Notes: generated by a model not told the origin, from the letters alone. A DNA stretch of 64,000 nucleotides from Megalopta genalis (GCF_051020955.1 NC_135026.1:7044501-7108500); one strand, 5' to 3'. Numbered from the stretch's first letter, positions 1 through 11,680 are shown. Numbers and translations are program-made.

Positions 1-1298
1 CTATCTTTTGAATTATGCAATTGCAATTATCCAAACGCATCTTAATTAAGAATCTAATTTTTGGTTACTTCTCCTTGTAAAAATTTTTAAACATCGTCGA
101 AAGAGTAACAAATACAATCCAAACCGCGCCGATCCAAGAAGTTGCATAGTTTCTTTGTGAAAAAAACATGCCTACCCAAAGAAAACGCATTTTACACTAG
201 AATGCCCCCTGTAACGAGTTGTCAGTCCATAACCGGTTCCGCAGGGACAGACTGCTTTCGAATTGATTCATGGCATTTCGCAGCGTCCTTCACGAGTTGC
301 CGAAATGGCCGGGCATAAATCGGCTGATGAAATTGCTCCGTCGAAAGGGGGAAAAACGAGAGAGTACCGGCGAGATTTGCAAGTAAATCGCCGGCGCAAT
401 TACCGAGCTCTCCCCGACATGCTGTTTAACCGTGTAACGCGCGTTTCTTCTGCTCGGCTATTAATCCTCGTGATGCTCCAGGTGGACTTGCAACATTCGC
501 CCTCGATGATGAACCACGATAGGCGTTCCTCGGAACAGTCCGAACCCGATTTTCCCCGGAAAAATGTTGCGGAACGCCGACGGCCGGAGGCTTCGACCTC
601 TCCTCTCGCCGCTTGCCGCGTTGTTGCTACCATCGTTCCTCGATCGTCTACGAGATGCAAACGCTTGATTTTCTTTTGTATCGGTACTGACGAAGCCGGG
701 GATATTCCTCCAAATTTTCCGCCGAGCTATCTCTACGATTACTCACTGCATGCTGTGCTCGCGTTGTTGACCCCACGGCCATGGAAATCGCGACCCGTTC
801 ACGGTCGCTTTCCTGCCCGGCGGTTCCTGTTTCCCGCGACGCTATCTGTTTACACTCTCGTTTCTTCCACTTGGACGCGGTCGATAACGTGCCGGGAATC
901 GACGAGACAATGGGTGGAGAATTAATACGCACCGCCGTTTATGAAAGTCCCGGGAACTAATGAGATACCGAAGCTCGACGATCGTTGGAAATTTTGGTAA
1001 TACGAAACCCAGCGTAAAACTAAACACCGAGACTCTTGGAATCGCGAACATGTAGATCGCAAGAAACGATGCATTGATTTTTAAGCGACGAGCTGATTTG
1101 CGCTGTCGAACGCAGTCATAACCTAGACCATAACCTCTTCACAGCCATGCCGGCGTATTCCAAGAGCACACCAAATTATCTTAAGTATCTTAGTCTTAAA
1201 CTGTGTAAATTTTATTAGAAGAGTATTCGGACACTTTTTAAAACGGAATAATATTTTCAATATTTGCTTTAAATTTTTAGTTTAAATTTTTGTTGAAC
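1..1298. other. Unassigned sequence with a GC-richer core
   Basis: The first 240 bases are AT-rich. From about 260 to 1,050 the DNA is CpG-rich and open on both strands: a 220-codon plus frame overlaps minus frames of 94 and 86 codons. None resembles a known protein, and open frames on both strands are expected in CpG-rich DNA. I see no gene here. Confidence 0.6.
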
Positions 1299-1374
1299 GA
1301 TAGAAGGACTAGTCTACTGGACAATGGCTAAAAAATTGTTTTCAAAGTGGCAATAGTAGACTAGTTCTTCTATC
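1299..1374. repeat. Short hairpin with 20-bp arms
   Basis: The arm GATAGAAGGACTAGTCTACT at 1,299-1,318 has its reverse complement at 1,355-1,374 with one mismatch, around a 36-base loop. Weaker pairing continues outward into the A/T-rich flanks. The size is compatible with a small fold-back element relic or a structured RNA. No other copy was seen in this window. Confidence 0.75.
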
Positions 1375-2167
1375 ATCTAAAAAACAACTCAAGTTACATA
1401 CTTGGTTCAATGTAACCAGTAACAATAAAAATCAAGTTTTTAAATGTCGCGTGACGCTAACCAATCAAGGTGAACCTGAATGAGAAAAACAATGAGATTA
1501 TTGGTTGCACTTTTAATCGGACACCGGGTAGTCTGTCGGTTCCAGTTTTCACCGGTAATTACGAGCGTCTCGACGCGAATCTCCCATGGCTTTCGAAAGG
1601 GAGTGGTATGTGTACGTGTAATTATTATATTTCTGGAGGCATCACGTTACCCTGTACGATTACGATGGTCATTTCGGTAGATCGATTACCGGTCTCCTTT
1701 GATCGCGGTTCGATTACCCGTCCCGAGTAAAGAGCTGATCGTTGTTAACGAAATTGCGGTCGGCAAAGCGGCGGAGAGTGCAGCCGTATTATCAAGGCGA
1801 AACCGGTGGCCACCAAAGGGACGAAAATTTCCATGATAATGTTATGTTAATACGTCGCATTCGGCAACTCGGCGTGCTCTTGCGAGTGAGCGAGCAAGCT
1901 GCTAGCCGGCGCCACAGTGATCTGGGAAAATCCACTTTCTCTATGGCGAAAATCATTTCAGCGTGATCTCAAGGTTTCAGGTTATGTTGCGACAGATCGA
2001 AGAAATCGTCGCGTCGGCTAACGAAATCGGAACGAAGTCGAATGCGTATATTTAAAAAAATCTAGTCGACCTGCACCTTTTGCAAACAGAATATTTATCG
2101 GGAAATTCATGGAAAATTTTTTGGATTTGCAGGAAAGTGAATAACTGGTGAACTCGTTGAAATTAAT
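1375..2167. other. Unassigned sequence
   Basis: I see no gene or array. Bases 1,923-1,966 resemble, in opposite orientation, bases 27,000-27,036 (CTTTCTATGGC then AAAT-ATTTCAGCG). This could be an old dispersed repeat or chance. Confidence 0.5.
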
Positions 2168-2469
2168 GATTCAACTTATTTATTAAAGACCTTCTTTTTT
2201 CGGAACTCGAATAAATAATATTTTGGATTCAGGTGCTTTGAGGGGTTGTTATACCAGTTTATAGGAAAAAGGAAGAAAAGTTTTTTCAATGTATTAAACC
2301 TGGAAAGTTAAAATTACAGATTCAAGTTATTTATTAAAGACCTTCACTCTTCGGAACTCGAATGAATAATATTCTGGATTCAGGTGCTTTGAGGGGTTGT
2401 TATAGCGATTTATATAGGAAAAACAAAGAAACAGTTTTTCGACGAATTAGACTTGGAAAGTCGATTTTT
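2168..2469. repeat. Tandem duplication of a 151-bp unit
   Basis: Unit one is 2,168-2,318 and unit two 2,319-2,469. Both open with GATTCAA-TTATTTATTAAAG and share the block TTCAGGTGCTTTGAGGGG. Most positions agree, with scattered substitutions and short indels. It is a two-copy local duplication of AT-rich non-coding DNA. Confidence 0.9.
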
Positions 2470-2928
2470 GGGCAGCCGAAGCGGGTTTCTATATCACTGT
2501 GTAACGTGGTTCGCTAGAAAAAGAGGTGCACACAGGGTTGCTCGGTTGCTATATACGTTTCGAGATAGAATAAATCGAAAGCGAGATGGACGTTCGAGTG
2601 CACTCGGCGTCCCAAAGGGGCCTTCGCGAAGCTTACACGGAAACAGCTCTGAAAGTCGATCGGCAGTCTGCTGCCGCTTTTGTTGACGTATACAGGCTTC
2701 CTCGCCGCCAATATTTTCCTTTGCGTCATATCCCGGGTCCGAGACCGACAGACTTAATCCTCGAAGATAGCCGGCGTCCCTCCTCTCCATTCCCATTCCT
2801 TTCCTTTCCTTTCTATCATTTTCAATTCGTCCACGATATGGATAAACAAGTTCGTTCCCGGTCGGACGATCGTCAATATACCTTGAAATTATTCGGTCGA
2901 ATCATTTGGCCGGGTCGCTTCAGAAAAC
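2470..2928. other. Unassigned sequence
   Basis: Mixed composition. A 189-codon plus frame and a 100-codon minus frame overlap here. The plus frame runs into the CT-rich tract that follows and encodes Ser/Leu/Pro-rich low-complexity sequence, so neither is accepted as a gene. Confidence 0.5.
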
Positions 2929-3127
2929 CTCCCCCTTCTTTCTCTCTCTTCCTCCCTCTCTCCTTCTCGCTGTCTGTCTTCCTTTCCCTCTTCCTTGCTC
3001 TCTCTCTCCCTCTCTCTGTCTGTCTGCCTTCTTGTCGCTTTCCCTTTCTCTCTCTCTCTTCCTTCCTCCCTCACTCAGTCTATCTGCCTTCTTCTCGCTT
3101 TCCCCTCCCCCCCTCTCTCTCTCTCTC
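2929..3127. repeat. CT-rich low-complexity tract
   Basis: About 200 bases of nearly pure pyrimidine on the plus strand, made of CTCT, CCTT and CTGTCTGT blocks. The frames crossing it encode Ser/Leu/Phe-rich (plus) or Arg/Glu-rich (minus) low-complexity sequence. It abuts fold-back element FB-1. Confidence 0.95.
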
Positions 3128-3129
3128 TA

Positions 3130-3748
3130 TGCTGCTCAAAAAAATTATAGCATAGAAAAATTGTGGATATAATTTGGCCAACTTTGATCAACGATAACTC
3201 CGGGAAAAATCATCGTAGGATAATGATCTTAGTTTCAAATTAAAGCTTGAAATCTCTACTTTAAGATGGTCTTCCACGACTTTAAATTCGACACACCATT
3301 ATCGTTGTAATCATTTAAATGGAACCATACAAAAAACCACCCCTTTGCAGATGACTGCCATATGAGATTGTGCAAGGGTTAACTCGAAGTGCTGTAATTT
3401 CGCGAAAAAAAATCGCAGCAAGGTTTCTTTTTTTTTTAATTACAGGGGAAGGATCAGACTACATTCTGCTGCAAACAGCATCGCCGAAGAAAATTTTACA
3501 AAGTCCGTGCGTTTCGTCAATCTCGACAATTTTCGATTTGATAAACGTGGCGTCGCATTTGAAGGGTTACAGTGGCAAGGGTGCATAAAACTTAAAATTC
3601 GGGAAGAATGTATTAAAGTAAAGATTCCAAGCTTCGATTTAAAGAAAAACTCATCACCCTATGATGATTTTTCGCGGAGTTATTGTCGGTTGAAGTTGGT
3701 CAATTTTTATCCAGAATTTTTTAATGCTATAATTTTTTGAGCAGCGTG
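3130..3748. mobile_element. FB-1: full-length fold-back (hairpin) MITE, Tc1/mariner-like termini
   Basis: The left end TGCTGCTCAAAAAAATTAT (3,130 on) and the right end, whose reverse complement starts CACGCTGCTCAAAAAATTAT (ending 3,748), are inverted repeats. Flanking TA dinucleotides at 3,128-3,129 and 3,749-3,750 fit a TA target-site duplication. Pairing does not stop at the termini. It continues inward through CGATAACTCCG, AAAAATCATC and AAAGCTTG-AATCT blocks to about 3,440, so the whole 619 bp is one imperfect hairpin. No transposase is encoded. TA sites and the CTGCTCAAAAAAATT terminus suggest mobilisation by a Tc1/mariner transposase elsewhere; that is an inference. Confidence 0.85.
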
Positions 3749-3750
3749 TA

Positions 3751-4660
3751 TGTGAATGATTTTTTTTAGATAATCATATGTAGCGGTTAAGGTCTTGTTA
3801 CTCTGTCTCCAACTCTAGATACGTCTTTCCTTTGACGGCGAGATCTCTGGAAATTTTCAGGGCGGAAGCAGAAGTTTCCACGGTCCCGAGACAGATTTCG
3901 GACAGTAGCTAGTCGATCACCGGTAAATATTTGCTTCAGCAGATTTGTCCTGAATCGGTTTATTTTTTTCGTTGCTTAGGAAAAACAGCCTTCATTCTAT
4001 CGCTAACACAAACAATCAATCGGCATAACTCGAAAAAATAACGTACTTTTCCTATTATTTTAAAAAAAGATATCAAATTTCAAAATACTTCGTAATTCTG
4101 CAAAACAGACAAACCGGTTCTGTTGACGTTGGAATGTAGTATAGAGCACGAGATTCTGAACATCTTTTATCCGAGCACTGATAACAGTTCGATCTTAGCT
4201 TTCGAGATATTTGCCCAAAAAATTGTTAAATTCTCGCCAAATTGTTCTTGGAAATCATTTTCAAATTGAATTAATTTGAGTTATGGGTCACAGATGACCC
4301 GTGCGCTTGAATAAAAATTTTTATAGTTTCATTCGTAGTTAGTATGATTTAATCCATATCTCGAAGTTAAATATGATTCAAAGTAACGTTAACACGACTG
4401 TGTTATCAACTTGGTCGTAAACCTGTCTATCAGTTTAATATTCATTATTGTTTTTAACACTGCATAATAAAAAATGGGTTATCTATTTTTTATCTACATA
4501 TATTTATATGTCTTTTACCTATTCAATGCCAAACGTTTATGACCACCAAGTAGAGCATTTTAAACCGTAACATCTTTGCCTGAAGCATTGCTTCGGAAAC
4601 TGTTTTCGTTCCAAGATAATCGACAGTGCTGTAAGACTTGTAACAGGCTTACAGTACTGT
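3751..4660. other. Unassigned AT-rich sequence
   Basis: No gene. A small hairpin, GGGTCACAGATGACCC, lies at 4,285-4,300. Similar GGGTC/GACCC hairpins occur just inside piggyBac-like termini, but there is no TTAA-CCC end beside it, so it is only a possible relic. Confidence 0.45.
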
Positions 4661-4832
4661 CTAAAATATAAATAACATAATAAAAATGTTGTATGTATAA
4701 AATGTAATATATGTAGAATGTATAAAATGTTAATACATATGTAAAGTGTATAAAATGTAATGCATAATGTATAAAGTCTATGTATAAAATATAAATAATA
4801 ATATAAATATAAATATAGTGCTGTCTAATATA
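4661..4832. repeat. AT-rich GTATAAAATGTAAT tandem repeats
   Basis: Degenerate tandem copies of a roughly 14-20 bp unit containing GTATAAAATGTAAT, ending in AAATATAAAT repeats. Low-complexity DNA. Confidence 0.85.
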
Positions 4833-5763
4833 ATTCTAACTTTTAGGGACCCATTTCTCAAAGCTCATAACTCGGATAATTTTCACCGGAAAAAAACCAT
4901 AAACAACTAGCCTTTCGGAAATGTATCGCTGTCGTTTCTGATACTGTACAATAAAAGCGAAACATTTTTTTTTTAAATTCTTGAACTTATAATTCGCGCT
5001 TTAAGTAGACATGAGGCCCACCGATAATTTATAACCACGCTGTGCCATGCCATGTGTCGTTTTCGTAAGTTATTGTTCGTTCTGTAGACTTAGTTATAAC
5101 CTGTATTCCTGAGTTTTCTTTGTATTGTATTAAGTATCTTTATTATAACCTTACAGCGTGCCATAAATTTTGATCACCTGAGATAATAGACGGTTCCGGA
5201 ACATTCCGGGATACCCGTATAATTTTTGTGACAGCCTGTAGACGTCGAGGTGCGCAACGTTGCACCGGAACGTGGCGCGCGCGGCAATAAAAAAAAAATT
5301 GCATCGATAAGATCGCACCAGTTCCGATTGATCCGTGTCCGAGCTAATTCGAGCCTGTTCCGCTCCCCGGATTATCGAGACTCCGTCCGTGTTAACACGC
5401 GAGAGCTATTGAATTTTCAAATCCCTAAACGATCCGCCTGCGATACGGCCAACCGTGTCGAATCATCCGTTTCGAATCACTCGCGACATTTACTGTCGTT
5501 CCGCCCCTGTGTGTACAACCGCTCGTACGAGATCCTAAAGCTTCGAGTTGATGCCTCGAATGGTGGGAACGGAAAGGGCCTGGAAACGTTGTCAAAGGCT
5601 CCATAAAATACGCCGTCGCCTCATAATCGGCCCATTTGGCTGCATTAGTTTACGACTTTATGCGTCAATCCATGCTCCGAAGCCACACCAACTTCGATTC
5701 TACATGGTCACGGACAAAACGACGACACGGTCGGGAAACTTGTCGTCGGTTCAACTATAATAA
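4833..5763. other. Unassigned sequence
   Basis: AT-rich to 5,200, then CpG-rich from 5,240 to 5,760 with a 118-codon plus frame of basic, unconserved composition. There is no recognisable domain or credible gene structure. Confidence 0.5.
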
Positions 5764-5968
5764 TTAGACCTGCGGACCTTTATGCAAAATAAAAATTCTC
5801 ACAATTAATTGCTAGAAATCATAAGTTAGATAAAAACGTTTTTCCTCTTCTAATAATTGTAATAAGTTGACAATAACGTAACATTATTTTTAAATTCTTC
5901 TAATTCCTTCATAACATTGTGTTCGGCCTATTTATTTTTGTCATGAATGCATAAAATTCGCGGTCGAG
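5764..5968. mobile_element. MITE-A copy 1
   Basis: The left end reads TTAGACCTGCGGACC then TTTATGCAAAATAAAAA. The right end, GCATAAAATTCGCGGTCGA, is its inverted counterpart. The same end pair recurs at 25.77, 44.89 and 46.01 kb, which defines a family. The copy is about 205 bp, AT-rich inside and has no coding capacity. Confidence 0.75.
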
Positions 5969-6472
5969 TAATAATTGCCTTGTTTCGTATAATCGAATAT
6001 CTTTAACGGCGAATTAAATGACCGAACCATTAACACTTGTGCTGCTTTGCAAGAACGACGAGACTTTATTTATTTATTCATTTTTTATCGTAACGTACGC
6101 TTGGATTAAGAAATTTATTCAATCGTTTATTCAACTTGTGTAGAAAGGTGACGAACGTAACTTTGAACACCGAGAAAAAAATAAATCTGATCTAATCAAT
6201 TGTTTTCCATTGAGGAATCTTTGCGGTTCCAACAGTTTTTAAACGAGAAGTGTAGAATCAATGATTTTGACCGACGTTTTAGGTTAGGGTTGACAGGAAC
6301 GAGTAAATTCTCATTTTAGAAAAAAATAGTTGTCAATCGGGTTACAACCGTTCGTTCTAAGTCTAGATGTAATTCTAGATAAAGAGTAAAAACATGGACT
6401 ATTACGGTTTTCCAAATTAGATCAGTTAAGAACTGAAGATAAGCGAGGTTAGGGTCCAAACAGAATAGTATA
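5969..6472. other. Unassigned AT-rich sequence
   Basis: I see no gene, array or inverted repeat here. Confidence 0.5.
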
Positions 6473-6552
6473 CTGTAGGTTAGTGCAATGTAATATATTA
6501 GTATATTGCAGTATAGAATAGTATAGTACAGTATAGTATAGTATATTATAGT
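6473..6552. repeat. GTATA-type pentanucleotide run
   Basis: Degenerate tandem GTATA/GTATT units, the most regular being AGTATAGTATAGTATA near 6,530-6,546. Confidence 0.85.
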
Positions 6553-7234
6553 AAGATACTAACGAAAATAGTAACGAAATACTCTAATCGATTCACTCGA
6601 ATATATTTGAATTCGCCAATTCAATAAACGCGCGAAGCCCGGAACGCTCGTCGATAAGAAACCAGAAAACTCGAAGCGATTCGTCGATCGCTTGAGAAAA
6701 AAATCTTCCTGCACTACCGCGGAGGAATGTCGGAAGTCGAAGTTCGCTTCATTCAATTACACCGGGCAACTTTCTTCATCTTTCAGGACGGTTCCATTAC
6801 ACCGACCTTGAGAAACTTCGCGGGCTCCTTGAACGAAAAACTCCGGCGCATTGAAAAAAGGAAGATGAGCGAAGTTAGTCGGCGAGGTATTACGATGGCT
6901 CCGGTGAACGTCAACCGGCAAACAGGTGGAAAAAAACGAGGGGACAGTTCAGAAGTATACGGCGAACACGTCGACTTACGTTTATGCATAGACTGTAGCG
7001 TTCCTTGATTCGAGCGTTGCCGGGAAACACCGTTGTAACAACTATAGCCAACGAGTGACAAAAGGAGCCGATTACGAGTTGGAAACAGGGTCTGCCGCAG
7101 CCGAGATCCATTCTTCGGTCAGACAAAGGTTATTGTTTCGAAAATTCATTGTTCCCGTTTCGATTTACAAAATCGAAAATTGCCAACCAGTGGCGTAGGC
7201 ATCGTGTACAAAATAACCTTGCCAGCGGATCAAG
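6553..7234. other. Unassigned sequence
   Basis: Several 60-90 codon frames overlap on both strands without recognisable motifs. No gene is supported. Confidence 0.5.
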
Positions 7235-7545
7235 CCAGGTTTCGAATCGAAGGAGTGGTAGTAGGTCACGTGACGCACCCCACTCCGCGAGTTCTGACGC
7301 GTCAGATGACCCGCGCCCCACTCCGCGAGTCCCATCGTATTACGCGATCCGCTTCACGAGTCCCGGCGCATCACGTGACCCGTTCCGCGAGTCCTGGCGT
7401 AAAGCGCCCCACTCCGCGAGTTCCAATGCCTCACGTGACCCGCGCCCCTCTCCGCGAGTCCCAGCGGATCACGTGACCCGCGCCCCTCTCCGCGAGTCCC
7501 AGCGGATCACGTGACCCGCTCTTGCTCCTTCGATGCGAAATCTGG
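7235..7545. mobile_element. GC-E family element with internal 38-bp tandem repeats and CACGTG sites
   Basis: The ends are inverted: CCAGGTTTCGAATCGAAGG at 7,235 and, reading inward from 7,545, CCAGATTTCGCATCGAAGG (19 of 21 positions over the full arm). Inside are about seven tandem units of roughly 38 bp, each with CTCCGCGAGT and most with CACGTGACCCG. Neither strand encodes a known protein, and the Arg/Ser/Pro-rich frames mirror the tandem unit. Related sequence occurs at 25.1 and 60.6 kb, and more distantly at 9.1 and 40.2 kb. Confidence 0.8.
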
Positions 7546-9054
7546 CCGCCGTGGTTGTCGTTATGCTAATCCAGGGACGCGAGGGTTTCCCGCGATTTTC
7601 GTCCTTCGGAACACCGGTTGTGTGCTCCCCCGCCTACAAACTTCGTACGCTTTAGTGGGTCAAGTGTTGGAGAAGTTCCATCGAGATTGCGGAAACCGGT
7701 TGTTGTATTGAAAAGGAACGCCGGGAGAATAGATAACGGGGCGAGCGTTATCGGTGTGATGTACGCGTGCGAGAGAGACAATGGTAGGTCGGTCTAATTA
7801 TCAGGCTGGTCGCGAGACTTTTAATTTATTGACGGCTGGCGATACCGAATCGCGCATACCGCACAACGGTTGAAAATATTAGCCGAGGAATCTCTGCTTT
7901 TATTCGCGACAGAGATACGCGGCGGTCGGCGTGTTCTCCGAACAGAGAAGAACATTTTCGGTTGGTTCTACGCTGATCCTGCCGAGGGAAATGTATTTGT
8001 AATATACCGGGTGGGGAATTCGAAACAGATCGGCTGAATAACTTATTCTTGAAAATAGTGAATACTTATTATATGGTAAATGCTTATTTTTCTGATGCTT
8101 TACACGATTTTAATTTATCGATGAATATTATAATATGATTTGTTTTTAATCAGAGCATACATATTTTTGCGATTATGACGTAATGGCTATGCTCAAGATA
8201 CATGAAATGACTTCCGATTAGTCAACAAAAAATATTCTGTCTATTTTTTCAAAAGATCGATAACAAGTGAAGTGTTCAAATTGATCAAGTTATTTTGTCC
8301 ACCCCGTAGATTGCTTGTTAATCGAGACTGGCTTAAACTAACTCGATTTCCGTCGTGTTTGGACTCATTTCAATCGAAAAAATCTCGGCTGACCGCTACG
8401 ATTGTAAAACTCTTTGTTTTGCCTATTGTTTATACATTATTGTATCTCTTTAAACACCGTTGCAGCTCGACGTGCTGTATCTATCTCGCATGTTCTATCT
8501 ATTCTCTCACTTTTCTCGCGTCCGAATCGATTCTTGGAACGGAAAACGCGTCCCGTACGGTTAAACTTACATGTGGTAATTCGTCTTACCTCGGGCACGT
8601 GCGCCGTCTGTCATCCGAACAGGCGAACAGTTCAGCGGTATTTTAGCATTTCGATACGTCCCCGCGGTCTTATCTCGCGAGAACATGACGGGTACCGTTT
8701 ACGAGTAACGTGCAGATGCCACGTGTATACACGGTGATACGCGCGCCGCACGAGATACGGTGGCACGTAAATAGCTCGGCGCGGCGCGGCGCACGGCGTT
8801 GTTGCAAAGAACGCCGGCAACTCGGGAACAAGGTCAGGCATAATGAAGGTGCTCGCGAAGTTGGAATTGTTTCGGATTCGTTCAAGTTTTCCGACCGCTT
8901 CCGCTGAGGCAATCGATCGACGAGATTAAAACCCTCTGTCGCTTGGTATCGTCGCTCGTCAACGGCAGACCGGGTAACGATTCGATTCGTAATACATTCC
9001 GTCACGAAAAGACAGCATACTCCACGGTCATTATAGCGCCCAATCTAGTGTTTA
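7546..9054. other. Unassigned sequence
   Basis: Moderately AT-rich to 8,270, then CpG-rich to about 9,000. The frames of 65-124 codons overlap on both strands and show no domain. No gene is supported. Confidence 0.5.
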
Positions 9055-9166
9055 CAGGAAAATAAGTTACGCAACGAGTAGGATTATATTACGTTTTCGC
9101 GATGACTTTATTGGCCAATTTTTTTATTAATATAATTTAATTTTTTATTAATTTTTTAATTAACAT

Positions 9167-9217
<51 letters not shown>

Positions 9218-9573
9218 GGAAAGTTACCTATTAGGTATAAATTAAAGTATAAATAAAAGTTATAAATTAGTTATAAAAATACAGAGGTTAAGTATAATAA
9301 GATAACCGCAATTTCTTAAATTAATATGTTAATTAACATGGTATTAAGTAATACGTCTTAAATTCTCTTTGAAAGAGTGTAATGGACGTTGAAAATCTCG
9401 ATGGAAGAGTGCACACGATTTAAGAAAACACGGTGGAGTCCAGTACGACGGCGATGCAACACAGAGTTGCGTTACAACACAACAGATGTCACCCTGTAGA
9501 CGCGCTACAACGCTGTGCGGGACTGCCGCGCATGCGTCGCATGCCCCTACTCCTCGCGTAATATATTTTCCTG
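9055..9573. mobile_element. Inverted-repeat-flanked element containing a (TA)n run
   Basis: The left arm starts CAGGAAAATAAGTTACGC (9,055). The right arm, read inward from 9,573, starts CAGGAAAATATATTACGC; both go on to GAGTAGG. Inside is a perfect TA run (about 9,170-9,216). The segment 9,216-9,345 resembles 24,518-24,640 (shared TACGGAAAGTT, TACAGAGGTT and AAGATAACCGC), so the interior is a dispersed repeat in which the TA run appears to be an expansion. The right end, GCATGCG with CGGGACTGCCGCG, links it to the GC-E family. Confidence 0.7.
9170..9216. repeat. (TA)n microsatellite
   Basis: Uninterrupted alternating TA, about 46 bases, inside the element above. Confidence 0.95.
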
Positions 9574-10296
9574 CATTCTACTGGTCTAACCTCCGACGTG
9601 GTTTAAACAACTAACCGACCTCGGTTTAAACAACATTTAAACAGTAACAAACAAATCGCTCGTACAATGCGTCGCTAAGATCCCTGTAATCGTCGATGGT
9701 GAAACTTTGTACACGACTTTATTGTCGAAGGACAATGGAACGCGGCCAAGCTGGTTCTTCTAGTAAAATTAAAAAGTGGCCGGCGCAGGCCGCCGGTTCA
9801 GAAGCGAACTTTTTCTTCTCGTGCCGATGGCTATCGCGTCACGAAGCATTAAGCTCCGCTCGTTAATCATCCCGTGTGTACATTGGTGTTCAGGTACACC
9901 TCGAGGTAACAATGTAAGTACAAGGTAAAGCTAGGTAATAAAGCTGGGTACACTCATCGACAAGCGCTCCACGGCCGGACGAAATGTTTCTTCGTAATTG
10001 CATTTTGGCCGGGATTTTTGGAACGTGGACCGCCGCGTGGGCGAACGGTGGATCGTAGTGTCAAATGACTGGCCAAAATGTCTAGCTTTGTGCGACTTTT
10101 ATGGAAATCGGTATTCTCGTGTTCTTGGGGTTGGCGAACTTGTATGTGTCACAAAAGTTGTCAAGAATTGTGAAAATCAATAATTGTCACGATTAAAATC
10201 AGTATTAGCAATCAACCCAACGCACATTGGGATGCAGTGGACCCCTATTATGCTATTAAATTATACTAATTTTCATAAAGAGATGCAAAATATATA
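9574..10296. other. Unassigned sequence
   Basis: No gene. The short segment 10,245-10,290 (TTAAATTATACTAATTTT) is shared with 20,225-20,268, a possible small dispersed repeat. Confidence 0.5.
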
Positions 10297-10762
10297 CAGG
10301 GTGAGTCACAAATTAGTCCCAGCGATTTTTCAGCCTCTTTCAATTGTCTGACGAAAAAATGTTTCCTATCAAAGTTAATTTGTATTTAACCGACAAGAAA
10401 TTGCAATTGTTTAAATTTAAGAACAAATTGATTTTCGATAAAAAAAACTAGGTCTGAAGCAACTGTTTTCTTAGCACAAATGCAATCCGCGGCTTCGTTT
10501 ACGAGTTATTAAAAAACAGTGACCAATTGGAGAGCGAGTGCGGTTGGTGTTCCGCCCTTGCGCCAATGCTGCGTCGCGCCGGCTGTCTGACGCAGCAGCA
10601 GTGATCGCGTGGGCGGGGCGTCAGCCGTGCGCGACCTCTTATTGGTCAGCGGTTTTCATCAATAACTATGCCTCGGAGAAAATTTTCGTAAAGGAGAAAG
10701 TCACTTCAAATGATTTCAGGAACCTCCATCTTCGGATTGCGAGACATTTTTAAAACACCCTG
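10297..10762. mobile_element. MITE-B copy 1
   Basis: The left terminus CAGGGTGAGTCACAAATTAG starts at 10,297. The right terminus ends in ACACCCTG at 10,762. TA lies on both sides, consistent with a TA target duplication. The core has the family signature: CCGCGGCTTCGTTTACGAG then GTTATTAA on the left, its inverted counterpart on the right, and a GC-rich centre with GGCGGGGCGTCAG. At 466 bp it has a longer AT-rich left flank than the 303-bp copy at 40.3 kb. The overlapping 71- and 88-codon frames are not credible genes. Confidence 0.85.
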
Positions 10763-11680
10763 TATTTATGCGAACCGCAGAGAAGTGATCATGCGCCGTC
10801 GTTCGTCGAAGCAGATGCGTCTTTTTCGTCCGCGACGATTCGACGGCGGTGTTAATTTTTCTTCGTTGCGGCCAGCATTGTTATCTTCCGACCGGGTGCA
10901 TTATCCGTTTCGTTCAGGAAACAATTTCCCCGAACAGTTTCGCGTGAGCAATATTAAAGGCCAGTCCGCCAGGTAATAACGGTTAGCATAAATTACGGAT
11001 TAACTTTCGCGGGTCCGGATCGGGCAACGTAATGCCGGTCCCATGCTAATTTCTTATCGCCGGCAATTACTTAATCTGCATCCAGTCGAATGCACATTCG
11101 GACCACCGTCCACGGCCGATACGACCGCCAAGAAACATCCGTGAACTCGGCTTTCACCGTGGATTATTTCTTTTTATTTTCGTAGCAAAAAAAAAGATAA
11201 AGAAAAAATGAATGACCGATAGCACAGTGACCCGGAAAGCTTTGATAAAGCGCTTTGTCGACGCTTGTTCTCGAACGAAACTATTCAGAAGTAGTGTCGG
11301 AGCGTGGCAAGATAAAGTGGAACTGTCGTTGCTATCTTCGGAACGAAACAGTTCAAAAATTATTGGATTATTGTTGGATCATGGTACGATCGAGAAATTG
11401 ATCGAAGTTTTTCTGTCGAAGGATACAAATTAATCGTGACAGCTGGATGAGTATAAAAAGTGTGGAAAGATCAGATTAAATTTTTTAAAATTAGATTCTA
11501 TTGAAGTTGTTTCTTTTTTTGCGAGACGATATAGAGAAGGGTTCAAAATCTAATTAAACGTACTATGTACCGAATGAAAAATTAAACTTTAAATAAAATC
11601 GCCACCAATATGAATATAAATTCAACGGCTGAAAAATGCACGACATCACGCAACTCGTTAGACAGTGAGAAGGAAAATTC
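10763..11680. other. Unassigned sequence
   Basis: CpG-rich up to about 11,160 and AT-rich after. Frames up to 88 codons show no recognisable domain. Confidence 0.5.

Noticed and set aside
263..925. 220-codon plus-strand open frame
   Set aside because: It is the longest frame in the window, but minus frames cover the same CpG-rich DNA and the composition is not protein-like. No domain recognised.
1923..1966. Similarity to 27,000-27,036 as a conserved exon
   Set aside because: About 30 of 40 bases agree but need gaps, and neither copy lies in a credible coding context.
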